DNA of 29,678 bases from Sediminibacterium ginsengisoli (GCA_945860335.1 CAMAQW010000003.1:1-29678); one strand, 5' to 3'. Positions 8,427 through 17,335 are shown, counted from the first letter of the stretch. The notes: generated by a model not told the origin, from the letters alone. Made by a program: numbers and translations.

Positions 8427-10097
8427 CTACTTGGCCAAAGTTACGATAATATATGGGGTTACTTCTTTATCTCTTGTTGCCGGATTTAAAAATGGTAATG
8501 TAAGCATACTCACCCCAAAATAAGCGTTTTTGTGCAGAATGGTTGATCCTGGAAATTGTTGCTGAAGTTTGGTAAAGCTCGACGCTTTAGTAATGAGTAT
8601 TTGCCCTGGCGTCAACAGGCTGCTATCAAATAGGCGTTCAAATGAGTGGTTGCCATAAAAATGAAGGGCCCTACTCTCATCAATCTCGTACAAGTAAACA
8701 CTATTTTTTGGCAACTTATTTTGATTGATAAAGGCTGCAGCAGAAACACCTAGCTCGTACTTTAAAAGCCTTGGATAAAAAGAAGTATTTAATATAAAAT
8801 TAACACCTAAGATGGTGTAAAGCGCTAGTGAAATAAACTTTGGCGCTTGCCCTTTATAAAAAAACAACAAGTACAAGAAATAGACAGTACCTATGATGGC
8901 AACTATTTTAACATAAACAGGCATGTCAGTAAAAACAAACAGTACAATCATATTTGCAGCAGCCCATAACAATGTAAATATGAATCCATGAAAATAGAGT
9001 GCTACTTTTTTAAGTTTCAAAAATCTTTCCGAAAAATAAATTTGATGTAACCCTTTTGCTGTAACTATTGCAGCAAGCGGTAGTACTACAAAAATATAAT
9101 GCGGCAGTTGCGCCTGACTTCTTGCAAGCATACAATAAGTTAATATAAAACCACCTACGGTAATAAACTCCTCATGAATTTGCAGCTTGAATTTACTTTT
9201 TATAAGATCCTTAATTGATAGAACAAGGGTGATTAAAAATATAAATATCCAGGGCAAAAAACTCCACAGCATATTTTCCAATAAAAATGTAAAATGATTC
9301 ATTTCATTGAATACATTTTCACCGGTATACCTTCCAAAACTTTGGGTCCAATAATAAAAACGAAGTCCCGATTTTATGGGCACGCCATGAATAATTTTTC
9401 CTGGTTGTAAATCAAACTGCGTATAGAGCCCAATGCTCATTGGAATAAGTAGTATACCTACAATTAATACGCCTATAATATATTCCCACCTAAAAAACTG
9501 CTTCCAATTGCGCTGCAATAAAAAGTGTATCGCAAAACTTACACCCGGAACAACAATGGCAATTGGCCCTTTGGTTAACATGCCAAGTCCAATACCAATA
9601 AATGCCATCACAAAATGTTTCCAAGCATTACTTTGGTACCAGGCAGCTAACTGCCAAATACTAAACATCACAAATCCCATGAGCATGGTATCACATCTAA
9701 CATCGTGTGCCATTAAAATAAATGCTTGTGACGACGCAAGTACCAAAACAGAAAACTGCGCTGTTAGCTCATTGTAATATAAAAGGGTAAACCTGTACAC
9801 CGACCATAGCGCCAGACCCAAACACAAAATGGAAGGTAAACGGTAAGCCCAGTCATGCACACCAAATAGCTGGATACTTATTGAGGATAACCAAAATAAC
9901 AAAGGGGGTTTATCTAAATAATCTTTTCCTAAATCATAGAGTTGCAAATAATTACCGGTACTAGCCATTTCCCTACTCATTGAGGCGTATTGCGCTGCAT
10001 CTATATCAATTAATGGGATACCAAGCATGCCTATTACACAAATAAGGCAGGCAGCCAGTAATGAATAAATAAATAAATTACGAGACATGGCTAACAT
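8427..10097 (-). CDS. ArnT-like glycosyltransferase, family 39 (GT-C, PMT_2)
   Basis: This polytopic membrane protein has 556 residues from the ATG at 10097; a second ATG at 10088 (MSRNLF) is equally possible. The first extracytoplasmic loop carries the GT-C signature: IDIDAAQYASMSREM with Asp31 and Asp33, and LDKPPLLFWL at 61-70, as in ArnT and related dolichyl/undecaprenyl-phosphate sugar transferases. About eleven further hydrophobic stretches follow, then a small soluble C-terminal part after residue 440. The enzyme should move a sugar from a polyprenyl-phosphate donor to an extracytoplasmic acceptor such as lipid A or another glycolipid; the acceptor is unknown. The start overlaps the end of the PAP2 gene by 11-20 bp, so translation is likely coupled. 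Confidence 0.88.
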   Translation of the reverse strand: MLAMSRNLFIYSLLAACLICVIGMLGIPLIDIDAAQYASMSREMASTGNYLQLYDLGKDYLDKPPLLFWLSSISIQLFGVHDWAYRLPSILCLGLALWSVYRFTLLYYNELTAQFSVLVLASSQAFILMAHDVRCDTMLMGFVMFSIWQLAAWYQSNAWKHFVMAFIGIGLGMLTKGPIAIVVPGVSFAIHFLLQRNWKQFFRWEYIIGVLIVGILLIPMSIGLYTQFDLQPGKIIHGVPIKSGLRFYYWTQSFGRYTGENVFNEMNHFTFLLENMLWSFLPWIFIFLITLVLSIKDLIKSKFKLQIHEEFITVGGFILTYCMLARSQAQLPHYIFVVLPLAAIVTAKGLHQIYFSERFLKLKKVALYFHGFIFTLLWAAANMIVLFVFTDMPVYVKIVAIIGTVYFLYLLFFYKGQAPKFISLALYTILGVNFILNTSFYPRLLKYELGVSAAAFINQNKLPKNSVYLYEIDESRALHFYGNHSFERLFDSSLLTPGQILITKASSFTKLQQQFPGSTILHKNAYFGVSMLTLPFLNPATRDKEVTPYIIVTLAK

Positions 10098-10668
10098 TTA
10101 ATGGATCAGATTTTTGATAGGCCCAACAAACAAAATGTCCTATTGCAAATCCAAGCAGCGCGCCAAATATTACATCTAAAGGATAATGAACCCCAACATA
10201 AACCTGAGCGTAACAAATAAGTGCCGCCCAAAAAAATAATAGATACTTCCAATTGCCAAAAAAACGACCAAGGGTTACAAATAAAAAAGTAGCTACACCA
10301 AAATGATTGGTGGCATGTGATGATGTAAAACTATAGCCACCCGAACAATGATCTAAGAGTAATCTTACTTGGCCGGAAAATAAAGGGTCGGCACAGGGCC
10401 TTGGACGTTGTACCCAGTTTTTTATGATACTACTACTAAATTGATCTGTTAGTAAAACCGTGATAAATGCAAATAGCAACCAAACCCAACCATTTTTACC
10501 AAAATTGACAAATACAAAAACAATTAAGAATAAATAGAAAGGGATCCAAAAAGTAGATTCTCTAAAAAAAGGCATCAGTGTATCAAGTATTGGATGCGTA
10601 GCAACACGATTGATGTATACAAACAAACTTTGATCAATTGATTGCAAGGATTCAAAAAAAGAGGGCAT
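10078..10668 (-). CDS. Membrane PAP2-family phosphatase
   Basis: This encodes 196 residues from the ATG at 10668; a TTG two codons upstream is less likely. The three PAP2 motifs are present but not all canonical. Motif 1 is K-x6-RP (Lys83 to Pro91, KNWVQRPRP). Motif 2 is TSSHATNH with His118, where PSGH is classical. Motif 3 is AQVYVGVHYPLD with His161 and Asp165, where the usual SR-x5-H has Gln155 in the Arg position. Five to six hydrophobic segments place it in the membrane. Family members remove phosphate from lipid phosphates such as undecaprenyl diphosphate, phosphatidylglycerol phosphate or lipid A. The coupled ArnT-like gene makes a polyprenyl-phosphate or lipid A substrate most plausible. 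It starts 26 bp after the methyltransferase stop. Confidence 0.87.
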   Translation of the reverse strand: MPSFFESLQSIDQSLFVYINRVATHPILDTLMPFFRESTFWIPFYLFLIVFVFVNFGKNGWVWLLFAFITVLLTDQFSSSIIKNWVQRPRPCADPLFSGQVRLLLDHCSGGYSFTSSHATNHFGVATFLFVTLGRFFGNWKYLLFFWAALICYAQVYVGVHYPLDVIFGALLGFAIGHFVCWAYQKSDPLNVSHVS

Positions 10669-10694
10669 AAACAACTACTTAATAATTAAAGATA

Positions 10695-11447
10695 CTAAGA
10701 AATTGAATGCTTTTGAGCTACCAAAATGAGTCTATCAGAGTGCTCGGGTACATATGTATTAAGCTGATAGTCGCCAAAAATTGCCCTGATTTGAAATCCA
10801 GCTTTTTGCATAAAAAGGGTAAAATCTTGTAAATTATATTTTCTAACACGTTCTTCAAAAACGCCTAAAACTTTATGAGAAGATGCATCAACAACCTTGA
10901 TTTCTTTAAATAAATAGAGGTCATCCTGCCATTTTTTGGTGTGAAATATCAAATGATCCATTTGTATCATCGAATCATTACCGTTCGTTTCTTCGATCAA
11001 TCCAACATTTAAATAATCAATAACCAGGGTTCCATTTTCTTTTAAATTAGCTGCCATTGCATTTATGGCTAATTGATGCTCTTCATGGGTATCAAAGTAG
11101 CCAAAACTTGTAAAAAAATTAAAGGCATAATCAAAATGATTGGCTTTAAAAGTTTCCCGCATATCATGGCAAAAAAATTGCAAACCATTGGTTTTCATAT
11201 CTAATGCTGCTTCAATAGATGCAGGCGACAAATCAATACCTGTAACATCAAATCCGGCGTCAAATAAAGCCTTGCTATGCCTCCCCTTTCCACAAGCGAT
11301 ATCAAGCATTATTGCATGCGGTAACGGCTTCAAATAAGCGAGTAAATTATCTATAAACTGCAAAGCCTCCGTGTTATCACGGTGTTGATACAATATGTGA
11401 TAATAGCTAGAATTAAACCAATCTGAAAACCAACCCTTTTTGCGCAT
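10695..11447 (-). CDS. Class I SAM-dependent methyltransferase
   Basis: The 250-residue protein has a Rossmann methyltransferase fold. Motif I is MLDIACGKGRHSKAL at about 47-61; the acidic end of strand 2 is GIDLSP at 70-75; CHDMRE near 93-98 and the hydrophobic strand YAFNFFTSFGYF near 107-118 follow. It is cytosolic, with no signal peptide or membrane segment. The first residues (KKGWFSDWFNSSYYHILY) are conserved in many Bacteroidota class I methyltransferases of unassigned substrate. It is the first gene of the probable operon leading to PAP2, GT39 and the CNNM-type transporter, and is divergent from glmM with 83 bp between starts. Whether its substrate relates to the envelope theme of the operon is not visible. 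Confidence 0.85.
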   Translation of the reverse strand: MRKKGWFSDWFNSSYYHILYQHRDNTEALQFIDNLLAYLKPLPHAIMLDIACGKGRHSKALFDAGFDVTGIDLSPASIEAALDMKTNGLQFFCHDMRETFKANHFDYAFNFFTSFGYFDTHEEHQLAINAMAANLKENGTLVIDYLNVGLIEETNGNDSMIQMDHLIFHTKKWQDDLYLFKEIKVVDASSHKVLGVFEERVRKYNLQDFTLFMQKAGFQIRAIFGDYQLNTYVPEHSDRLILVAQKHSIS

Positions 11448-11501
11448 ATAAATGTTTAAAACTCATGCGAAATTAGGGTAAGCAAAGCAACAAATTTGAT
11501 T

Positions 11502-11509
11502 TATGTTTG
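11502..11509 (+). promoter_or_regulatory. Bacteroidota -7 box (TATGTTTG) upstream of glmM
   Basis: TATGTTTG fits TAnnTTTG exactly and lies 21 bp before the glmM ATG. No good -33 TTTG is seen at the usual distance. Transcription should start about 11515-11518, at or just before a three-codon reading frame (11518-11529). Confidence 0.42.
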
Positions 11510-11530
11510 CAGCTTTAATGAATAAGTGAT

Positions 11531-12925
11531 ATGGCATTAATTAAAAGCATTTCAGGCATTAGAGGCACTATTGGAGGTGTCCCAGGAGAATCCTTAAGTC
11601 CACTAGACATTGTTCGTTTTGCAGCAGCTTATGGTTCATGGCTTTTAGCAAACTCAGATGGCAATAAAAAAGTAGTAATTGGAAGAGACGGAAGAATAAG
11701 TGGAGAAATGGTACAATCACTCGTTGTAAACACGCTCATAAGTTTAGGTATAGATGTAATTGATCTTGGCTTAAGTACAACACCAACCGTAGAAATGGCG
11801 GTAGTATTTAAGAAAGCCGCAGGTGGCATCATTTTAACGGCAAGTCACAACCCTAAAGAATGGAACGCCCTTAAATTACTCAATCACAAAGGTGAATTTA
11901 TTAGTGGAGCCGATGGCGCTACCCTATTAGATATAGTAAAGGCAGACAATTACAATTTTGCCAGTGTAGATCATTTAGGTACTGTTACTAAAAATGAAAC
12001 TGCATTAGACGAACATATCAAGGCTATTTTAGCCCACCCACTCGTAAATGTTGCGGCTATTTCTGCTGGTAATTTTTCGATTGTTGTGGATGCCATCAAT
12101 AGTTCAGGTGCTTTTGCTGTTCCACAATTATTAACAGCACTTGGCGTACAGCAAATAACGGTTATCAACGAAGAAGTTAACGGCAAATTTGCACATAATC
12201 CAGAACCCTTACCAGAAAATTTAAGGGCTTTATGTAGTGAAGTTTTAAAACAAAATGCAAGTATGGGTATCGCCGTAGACCCTGATGTGGATAGACTTTG
12301 CTTTGTTTGTGAAGACGGCAGTTTATTTGGAGAAGAATATACACTGGTGGCTGTTGCAGATTATGTTTTAAAAAATAGAAAAGGAAATACGGTAAGCAAC
12401 ATGTCTTCTACCAGAGCGCTGAGAGATGTTACGGAAAAGCATGGTGGCACGTATACGCCAAGCGCCGTAGGGGAAGTAAATGTGGTTACAAAAATGAAAG
12501 CAACAAATGCAGTTATTGGGGGTGAAGGAAATGGTGGCATTATTGTACCTGAACTACACTATGGAAGAGACGCATTAATTGGCATTGCCTTATTTTTATC
12601 TCATTTGGCCATTGAGAAAAAAACAGTACAACAGCTTAGAAACACCTATCCCGACTATTTTATGAGTAAAAATAAAATAGAACTTACCCCGGGAATTGAT
12701 CTAGAAAAAATATTTACGAGCCTTAAAGAAAAATACAAGAACCATTCTATCAACACAGAAGATGGTTTAAAAATTGATTTTGAGCAGGATTGGGTACACC
12801 TAAGATCAAGCAATACAGAGCCGATCATCAGAATTTACGCCGAAAGTAATTCTCAAAATGTAGCTGATAATATTGCTCAAAAACTAATGAAAGACATCCA
12901 GGAAGTGGCTATTTCCATACAATAA
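11531..12925 (+). CDS. glmM: Phosphoglucosamine mutase
   Basis: This 464-residue alpha-D-phosphohexomutase has all four signatures. The phosphoserine loop is TASHNP with Ser105. The magnesium loop is DPDVDR with Asp250, Asp252 and Asp254. The sugar-recognition loop is GEGNGG at 331-336, and the phosphate-binding loop is RSSNTEP at 425-431. The GEGNG form of the sugar loop and the compact length fit the GlmM/PMM-PGM branch rather than the longer phosphoglucomutases, and this branch is usually called GlmM in Bacteroidota. It converts glucosamine-6-phosphate to glucosamine-1-phosphate for UDP-GlcNAc, and so for peptidoglycan and lipid A. Phosphomannomutase or phosphoglucomutase activity cannot be excluded. 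The next gene starts 25 bp downstream, so read-through is likely. Confidence 0.88.
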   Translation: MALIKSISGIRGTIGGVPGESLSPLDIVRFAAAYGSWLLANSDGNKKVVIGRDGRISGEMVQSLVVNTLISLGIDVIDLGLSTTPTVEMAVVFKKAAGGIILTASHNPKEWNALKLLNHKGEFISGADGATLLDIVKADNYNFASVDHLGTVTKNETALDEHIKAILAHPLVNVAAISAGNFSIVVDAINSSGAFAVPQLLTALGVQQITVINEEVNGKFAHNPEPLPENLRALCSEVLKQNASMGIAVDPDVDRLCFVCEDGSLFGEEYTLVAVADYVLKNRKGNTVSNMSSTRALRDVTEKHGGTYTPSAVGEVNVVTKMKATNAVIGGEGNGGIIVPELHYGRDALIGIALFLSHLAIEKKTVQQLRNTYPDYFMSKNKIELTPGIDLEKIFTSLKEKYKNHSINTEDGLKIDFEQDWVHLRSSNTEPIIRIYAESNSQNVADNIAQKLMKDIQEVAISIQ

Positions 12926-12937
12926 ATTACAAATTCT

Positions 12938-12945
12938 TATCTTTG
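12938..12945 (+). promoter_or_regulatory. -7 box (TATCTTTG) directly before the cysteine desulfurase ATG
   Basis: TATCTTTG matches TAnnTTTG. Only five bases separate it from the ATG at 12951. If used, transcription would start at or next to the ATG, giving a leaderless mRNA, in addition to any read-through from glmM. No convincing -33 element is seen. Confidence 0.4.
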
Positions 12946-12950
12946 AATAC

Positions 12951-14078
12951 ATGGAAAGGATTTACCTAGACAATGCGGCCACTACCCCATTAGACCCTGC
13001 GGTACTTGAGGCCATGATGCCTTATATGACAACCCATTTTGGTAATCCATCTTCTATTTATAGTTATGGTCGTGAAACACGCTTGGCCATAGAAAATGCG
13101 CGAAAAAAAGTAGCGGCCCTATTAAATACACGTCCATCCGAAATATTTTTTACCAGCGGCGGAACCGAAAGTAGCAATACCGCTATTCATGCTGCTGTTT
13201 ATGATTTAGGCTGTACACATATTATCTCTTCTCCTATTGAGCACCATGCAACCAGTCATACGGTTGAGCATTTGAATAAAATTGGGGCTGCCACTTTAAG
13301 CTATGTAAAGCTTTTGCCGAATGGACATATAGATATTGCGGATCTAGAACTGCTTCTAAAAAATAGTGACAAAAAATGTTTGGTAACACTCATGCACGCA
13401 AATAATGAAATTGGCAACATGATTGATTTGCACCAAATTGGTAACCTTTGTAGTGCATACAATGCCATTTTTCATAGTGATACGGTACAAACAGTAGGCC
13501 ACTTCCCTTTTGATTTAAAAAACACCCCTGTTCATTTTATTACAGGTGCGGGTCATAAATTTCATGGGCCAAAAGGTGTAGGTATTTTATATATACACGA
13601 ATCCATTAAAATAAAGCCATTCGTACATGGTGGTGCACAGGAGCGTAATATGCGTGCAGGTACCGAAAACTTATACGGTATTGTTGGCTTTGCAAAAGCA
13701 CTAGAAATTGCTACAGATCATTTTGAAAAAGACAGTGGCTATATAGGTGGACTTAAGTTATACATGATGGAGCAACTCCAAAAAAATATTGATGGTGTAA
13801 CATTTAATGGGGATCCACTTGGAAATGCTTTATATACCGTTTTAAGTGCCAATTTTCCAGCCTCAAGCAAAAGTGAAATGCTGCTATTTAATTTAGACAT
13901 TCACCACATTTGCGCAAGTGGCGGAAGCGCTTGTAGCAGTGGCGCTAATGCGGGCTCACATGTAATTAGAGCCATTAACAACAACCCGGATATAACAACT
14001 GTAAGGTTTTCCTTTAGCAAACACAACACCAAAAATGAAATTGATGTTGTGGTTGCCAGATTAAAGGAAATGATTTAA
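12951..14078 (+). CDS. Cysteine desulfurase (NifS/IscS-like)
   Basis: This 375-residue class V aminotransferase-fold enzyme takes sulfur from cysteine through a PLP and Cys-persulfide mechanism. The N-terminus IYLDNAATTPLDP is typical of NifS/IscS. PLP contacts are visible: FTSGGTESSN at 67-76, EHHA around 97-100, Asp177 in HSDTVQ for the pyridine nitrogen, and the Schiff-base Lys203 in GAGHKFHGPKG. The persulfide Cys328 sits in GGSACSSG, the class I (IscS/NifS) form of the loop. Length is slightly under the approximately 400 residues of IscS. It supplies sulfur for Fe-S clusters or tRNA thiolation; the methylthiotransferase mtaB is two genes away but not in the same unit. It ends 7 bp from the convergent DUF2723 gene. 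Confidence 0.9.
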   Translation: MERIYLDNAATTPLDPAVLEAMMPYMTTHFGNPSSIYSYGRETRLAIENARKKVAALLNTRPSEIFFTSGGTESSNTAIHAAVYDLGCTHIISSPIEHHATSHTVEHLNKIGAATLSYVKLLPNGHIDIADLELLLKNSDKKCLVTLMHANNEIGNMIDLHQIGNLCSAYNAIFHSDTVQTVGHFPFDLKNTPVHFITGAGHKFHGPKGVGILYIHESIKIKPFVHGGAQERNMRAGTENLYGIVGFAKALEIATDHFEKDSGYIGGLKLYMMEQLQKNIDGVTFNGDPLGNALYTVLSANFPASSKSEMLLFNLDIHHICASGGSACSSGANAGSHVIRAINNNPDITTVRFSFSKHNTKNEIDVVVARLKEMI

Positions 14079-14085
14079 CTTATTC

Positions 14086-17000
14086 TTATTTACTAGTGTC
14101 TTTAGACATTACTTTACCAGGAATCTCAACAGATGGGTTATACATTGTTTGCATTTGACCAAGTGCTTGCAAATACGTTTCTGCTGTTTGTTTTTCCTGT
14201 GCCATATTATCGGCTTTTTGTCCAGATAAAGTATTGTAATAATTTACTTGTTGTTGTAAATCTTTTTTAACGGCTGCACTTACTTTTTGAATGAGCGTTT
14301 GATCTCCGGCTAAATAACAAGCTTCTAAAAATAATAGGGAATTTCTATTGTGTAAATTACCCCTGCTGGTTAAGCCATATCCAAAATTGCTTTCATGCAT
14401 CATTTTGTCTACTTTATTAAGTACCGCTTTTGCTTCTTCTTTTCTATTTTTTGCAGCTAAATCAATAGCAAGTTCTGCGTATGCAGATCTAATACCACCT
14501 AAATGTCTTCTGTTTTCTTCATCAAAGTAAACACCTGGCTTATTGGCATTACCAAAAGCAAACTTGTTGGTTAGTTTATCTAGCATCCAATCGGTGTTCA
14601 CCTTACTATTTTTTACAGGTGCTAAACGGTAGCTCAAACCATCTCTACGTAAATACTGATCAAAGCCAAGCTCTGCGCCAGCATTGGTAAAATAAATAGG
14701 GCGTTTCCAATTGTTAGCCGCAATAATATTTAATACTGCAGATTCATTTTTCATTAACGCATTACGTGGTAACGAAAAATCGAGTGAAGACAATACGCTA
14801 TCAGTAGCATTTACTGTGCCATTTTTGATGGCAGCAGCAGCATCTACAGGAACTGTTACATTTTTAACAGGGAAACTGTAATCATTATCTGGATTGTCTT
14901 TACCCACATAATTTTTCATGACGTCGTATAAGTTGTAAAACTTATCGTCAGGCATAGATGCATTTGGTTTGTACTCGATATAATCACGCTTGCTACCTTC
15001 AATTTGATCTGCAGACCATATCACATCAATAGCAGGGCTTTCATTTACTTTGTAACGGAGTTGATTGATGTACCAATCGATACCAAGTAAACTATAATTG
15101 ATAACACGAATATCTTTTCTAATACCTTCTACCTCCTGTGCGTACCAAAGTGGATAGGTATCGTTGTCACCAAACGTAAATAAGATCGCATTGGGCGCAC
15201 AACTCTCTAAATAATCTTTTGCTAAATCTCTAGCAATTACTTTGTTGCTTCTATCATGATCATCCCACTCCTCACTAGCCATTAATGCAGGTACTGCTAA
15301 CAAACATACAATCGTTGCAAGTGACGCTGCAGTTGCTTGATTGATTGATTTACTCAATAATTCTTTTACCATCAGTACACCAAGTCCAATCCAAACTGCA
15401 AAAGCATAAAAGCTTCCTACATAGGCATAGTCACGCTCACGTGGCTGGTATCCTGCCTGATTCAAATAAAGTACAATGGCGAAACCTGTAAAGAAGAACA
15501 TCAAAAAGTTAACACCAAAATCTGATTTCTTTTTCTTGTAATGAAAATACATACCAAGTAAACCTAAAATAAATGGAAGCGCAAAAAGTTTGTTGTGCGC
15601 CTTATTATTTTTTAAGCTGTCTGGCATTGCAGATTGGTTACCGTATAATAACTCATCAATAGGTGCAATACCTGTAATCCAGTTACCATCTCTTACATTG
15701 CCGGCAAATAATCCTTGGTTGTCGTTTTGCTTACCTGCAAAGTTCCACATGAAATACCTGAAATACATCCAGTTTAATTGATACCCAAAAAAGTATTTGA
15801 TATTATCTACCTGATTGGGTGAACGCTCATAAGTACCATCCTGCAAACGATTAATACCTAAAAAATAAGCATAGTAATCGGCGTGATTTTGATCATTACT
15901 TAAATCCCATACACGTGGAAACACCATTTTATCTTCTGCGGCAAAAACGTATTTACGGTCTTCACCTAGCTCAATGTATTTATCTGTAGACTTTTGATAA
16001 CGCATACCCGTGTTTTTAACATCGATAGGTCTAGCATTAAATTTTTGACCGTATAAGAGTGGAAAATCACCATACTGTTCACGTCCTAAATAACCTACAA
16101 GGCTAATTGGATTATCTACGTTGTACATATCTACTGATGGATTGGCACTGCTTCGAATCATGGTAGTTACATAACTACTGTAACCAATTAACATAAATGT
16201 TAAACACCAGATACCAAGTCTAAGCATCGACCATCCTTTTGATGCAGCCACTTTTAAACCATACCAAATAACTGCGGCAACTAAAACAAAGAATGTTGCA
16301 AACCCTGTAAAAAATGGCAATCCAAAATTATTTACAAAAATGCGGTCAAAAGTACCAGCCGCTTTTACTGTGTACTGAATAACACCTACTTGTACAATTC
16401 CTGTAATAGCACAAGCAATCACAAAAAATATATAAATACCTGCGTATGTTTTTTTAGTGCCTTTATTTAAAGATTCGAGGTAATAAAGTAAACCAATGGC
16501 AGCAATGGTTCCAAGAAGCATCAGTCCACCAAGTGTGCTATCCATTTCAACACCACGCTCCGGATTTACTTCGGCATTGGCAACAACGAGCCCACCTATA
16601 AAAGCAAGAACACCGCCAACGCCAATGATGCGAACAAACCACTTTTTAATGAGTGCATAATTGAAACTGTCTTGTTTTTTGAAATAATAAACCATCACAA
16701 TGGCAGGAATGGTTAATAGATTTAAAAGGTGAACCCCAATAGAAAGGCCCATCATAAAAAAGATAAATACGATCCACTTATCGGCATCTGCTTCACTAGC
16801 ATGATTTTCCCATTTTAAAATGGCCCAAAAAACGATCGCAGTAAAAAAAGAAGACAATGCATATACTTCACCTTCAACAGCGCTATACCAAAATGAAACA
16901 CTAAATGTATACGCAAGTGCACCAACAACACCAGCACCCATTACACTAATGAGTTGAGCGCCAGAAATTGTTTCATTCGTTTTGATGCCCATAATTTTGC

Positions 17001-17304
17001 GCGCAAAATGGGTAATGGTCCAAAACAAAAACAAAATGGTAAAAGCACTTGCAAGTGCACTCATAATATTAACAGCCTTAGCAGCCGTTAATGAATTATC
17101 ACCAAATAGTACAATAAAGACACGACCAATAATTACAAATAAAGGAGCTCCCGGTGGGTGCGGAATTTGAACCTTAAAACAACTACTCACAAACTCACCA
17201 CAATCCCATAAACTACCCCCAGCTTCGGCAGTCATAATGTATACTGCGGCAGCAATCAAAAACACTACCCAACCAATCAAATTATTAATTCTAGTAAAAA
17301 GCAT
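14086..17304 (-). CDS. DUF2723 (TMEM260-like) giant membrane protein, putative O-glycosyltransferase
   Basis: This encodes 1,072 residues from the ATG at 17304. An upstream in-frame ATG at 17334 would add MFVCLLKRRI, but a perfect -7 promoter box covers that codon, so 17304 is preferred. The N-terminal half has about a dozen hydrophobic segments. The DUF2723 signature stands right after the first one: EAGGSLWDCGEF (about 27-38, acidic Asp34 and Glu37) and PHPPGAPLF at about 48-56. This resembles the GT-C catalytic loop of protein O-mannosyltransferases. A second soluble part begins near residue 670 (DDHDRSNK), contains GDNDTYPLWYAQEVEGIR, and ends in a helical, probably TPR-like region. The human homologue TMEM260 is an O-mannosyltransferase; by analogy this may glycosylate exported proteins. 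The substrate and the link to Bacteroidota O-glycosylation are inference. Confidence 0.85.
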   Translation of the reverse strand: MLFTRINNLIGWVVFLIAAAVYIMTAEAGGSLWDCGEFVSSCFKVQIPHPPGAPLFVIIGRVFIVLFGDNSLTAAKAVNIMSALASAFTILFLFWTITHFARKIMGIKTNETISGAQLISVMGAGVVGALAYTFSVSFWYSAVEGEVYALSSFFTAIVFWAILKWENHASEADADKWIVFIFFMMGLSIGVHLLNLLTIPAIVMVYYFKKQDSFNYALIKKWFVRIIGVGGVLAFIGGLVVANAEVNPERGVEMDSTLGGLMLLGTIAAIGLLYYLESLNKGTKKTYAGIYIFFVIACAITGIVQVGVIQYTVKAAGTFDRIFVNNFGLPFFTGFATFFVLVAAVIWYGLKVAASKGWSMLRLGIWCLTFMLIGYSSYVTTMIRSSANPSVDMYNVDNPISLVGYLGREQYGDFPLLYGQKFNARPIDVKNTGMRYQKSTDKYIELGEDRKYVFAAEDKMVFPRVWDLSNDQNHADYYAYFLGINRLQDGTYERSPNQVDNIKYFFGYQLNWMYFRYFMWNFAGKQNDNQGLFAGNVRDGNWITGIAPIDELLYGNQSAMPDSLKNNKAHNKLFALPFILGLLGMYFHYKKKKSDFGVNFLMFFFTGFAIVLYLNQAGYQPRERDYAYVGSFYAFAVWIGLGVLMVKELLSKSINQATAASLATIVCLLAVPALMASEEWDDHDRSNKVIARDLAKDYLESCAPNAILFTFGDNDTYPLWYAQEVEGIRKDIRVINYSLLGIDWYINQLRYKVNESPAIDVIWSADQIEGSKRDYIEYKPNASMPDDKFYNLYDVMKNYVGKDNPDNDYSFPVKNVTVPVDAAAAIKNGTVNATDSVLSSLDFSLPRNALMKNESAVLNIIAANNWKRPIYFTNAGAELGFDQYLRRDGLSYRLAPVKNSKVNTDWMLDKLTNKFAFGNANKPGVYFDEENRRHLGGIRSAYAELAIDLAAKNRKEEAKAVLNKVDKMMHESNFGYGLTSRGNLHNRNSLLFLEACYLAGDQTLIQKVSAAVKKDLQQQVNYYNTLSGQKADNMAQEKQTAETYLQALGQMQTMYNPSVEIPGKVMSKDTSK

Positions 17305-17327
17305 AATTCTTCGTTTTAAAAGACAGA

Positions 17328-17335
17328 CAAACATA
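17328..17335 (-). promoter_or_regulatory. -7 box (TATGTTTG) for the DUF2723 gene
   Basis: On the minus strand the bases read TATGTTTG, a perfect TAnnTTTG box that includes the upstream ATG at 17334. Transcription would start around 17320-17323, after that ATG, which leaves the ATG at 17304 as the first usable start with a leader of about 17 nt. No -33 TTTG is found at the usual distance. Confidence 0.42.

Noticed and set aside
9433..9777. 114-codon plus-strand frame
   Set aside because: It is antisense to the GT39 membrane region; hydrophobic genes often give long antisense frames, and no promoter or start context supports it.
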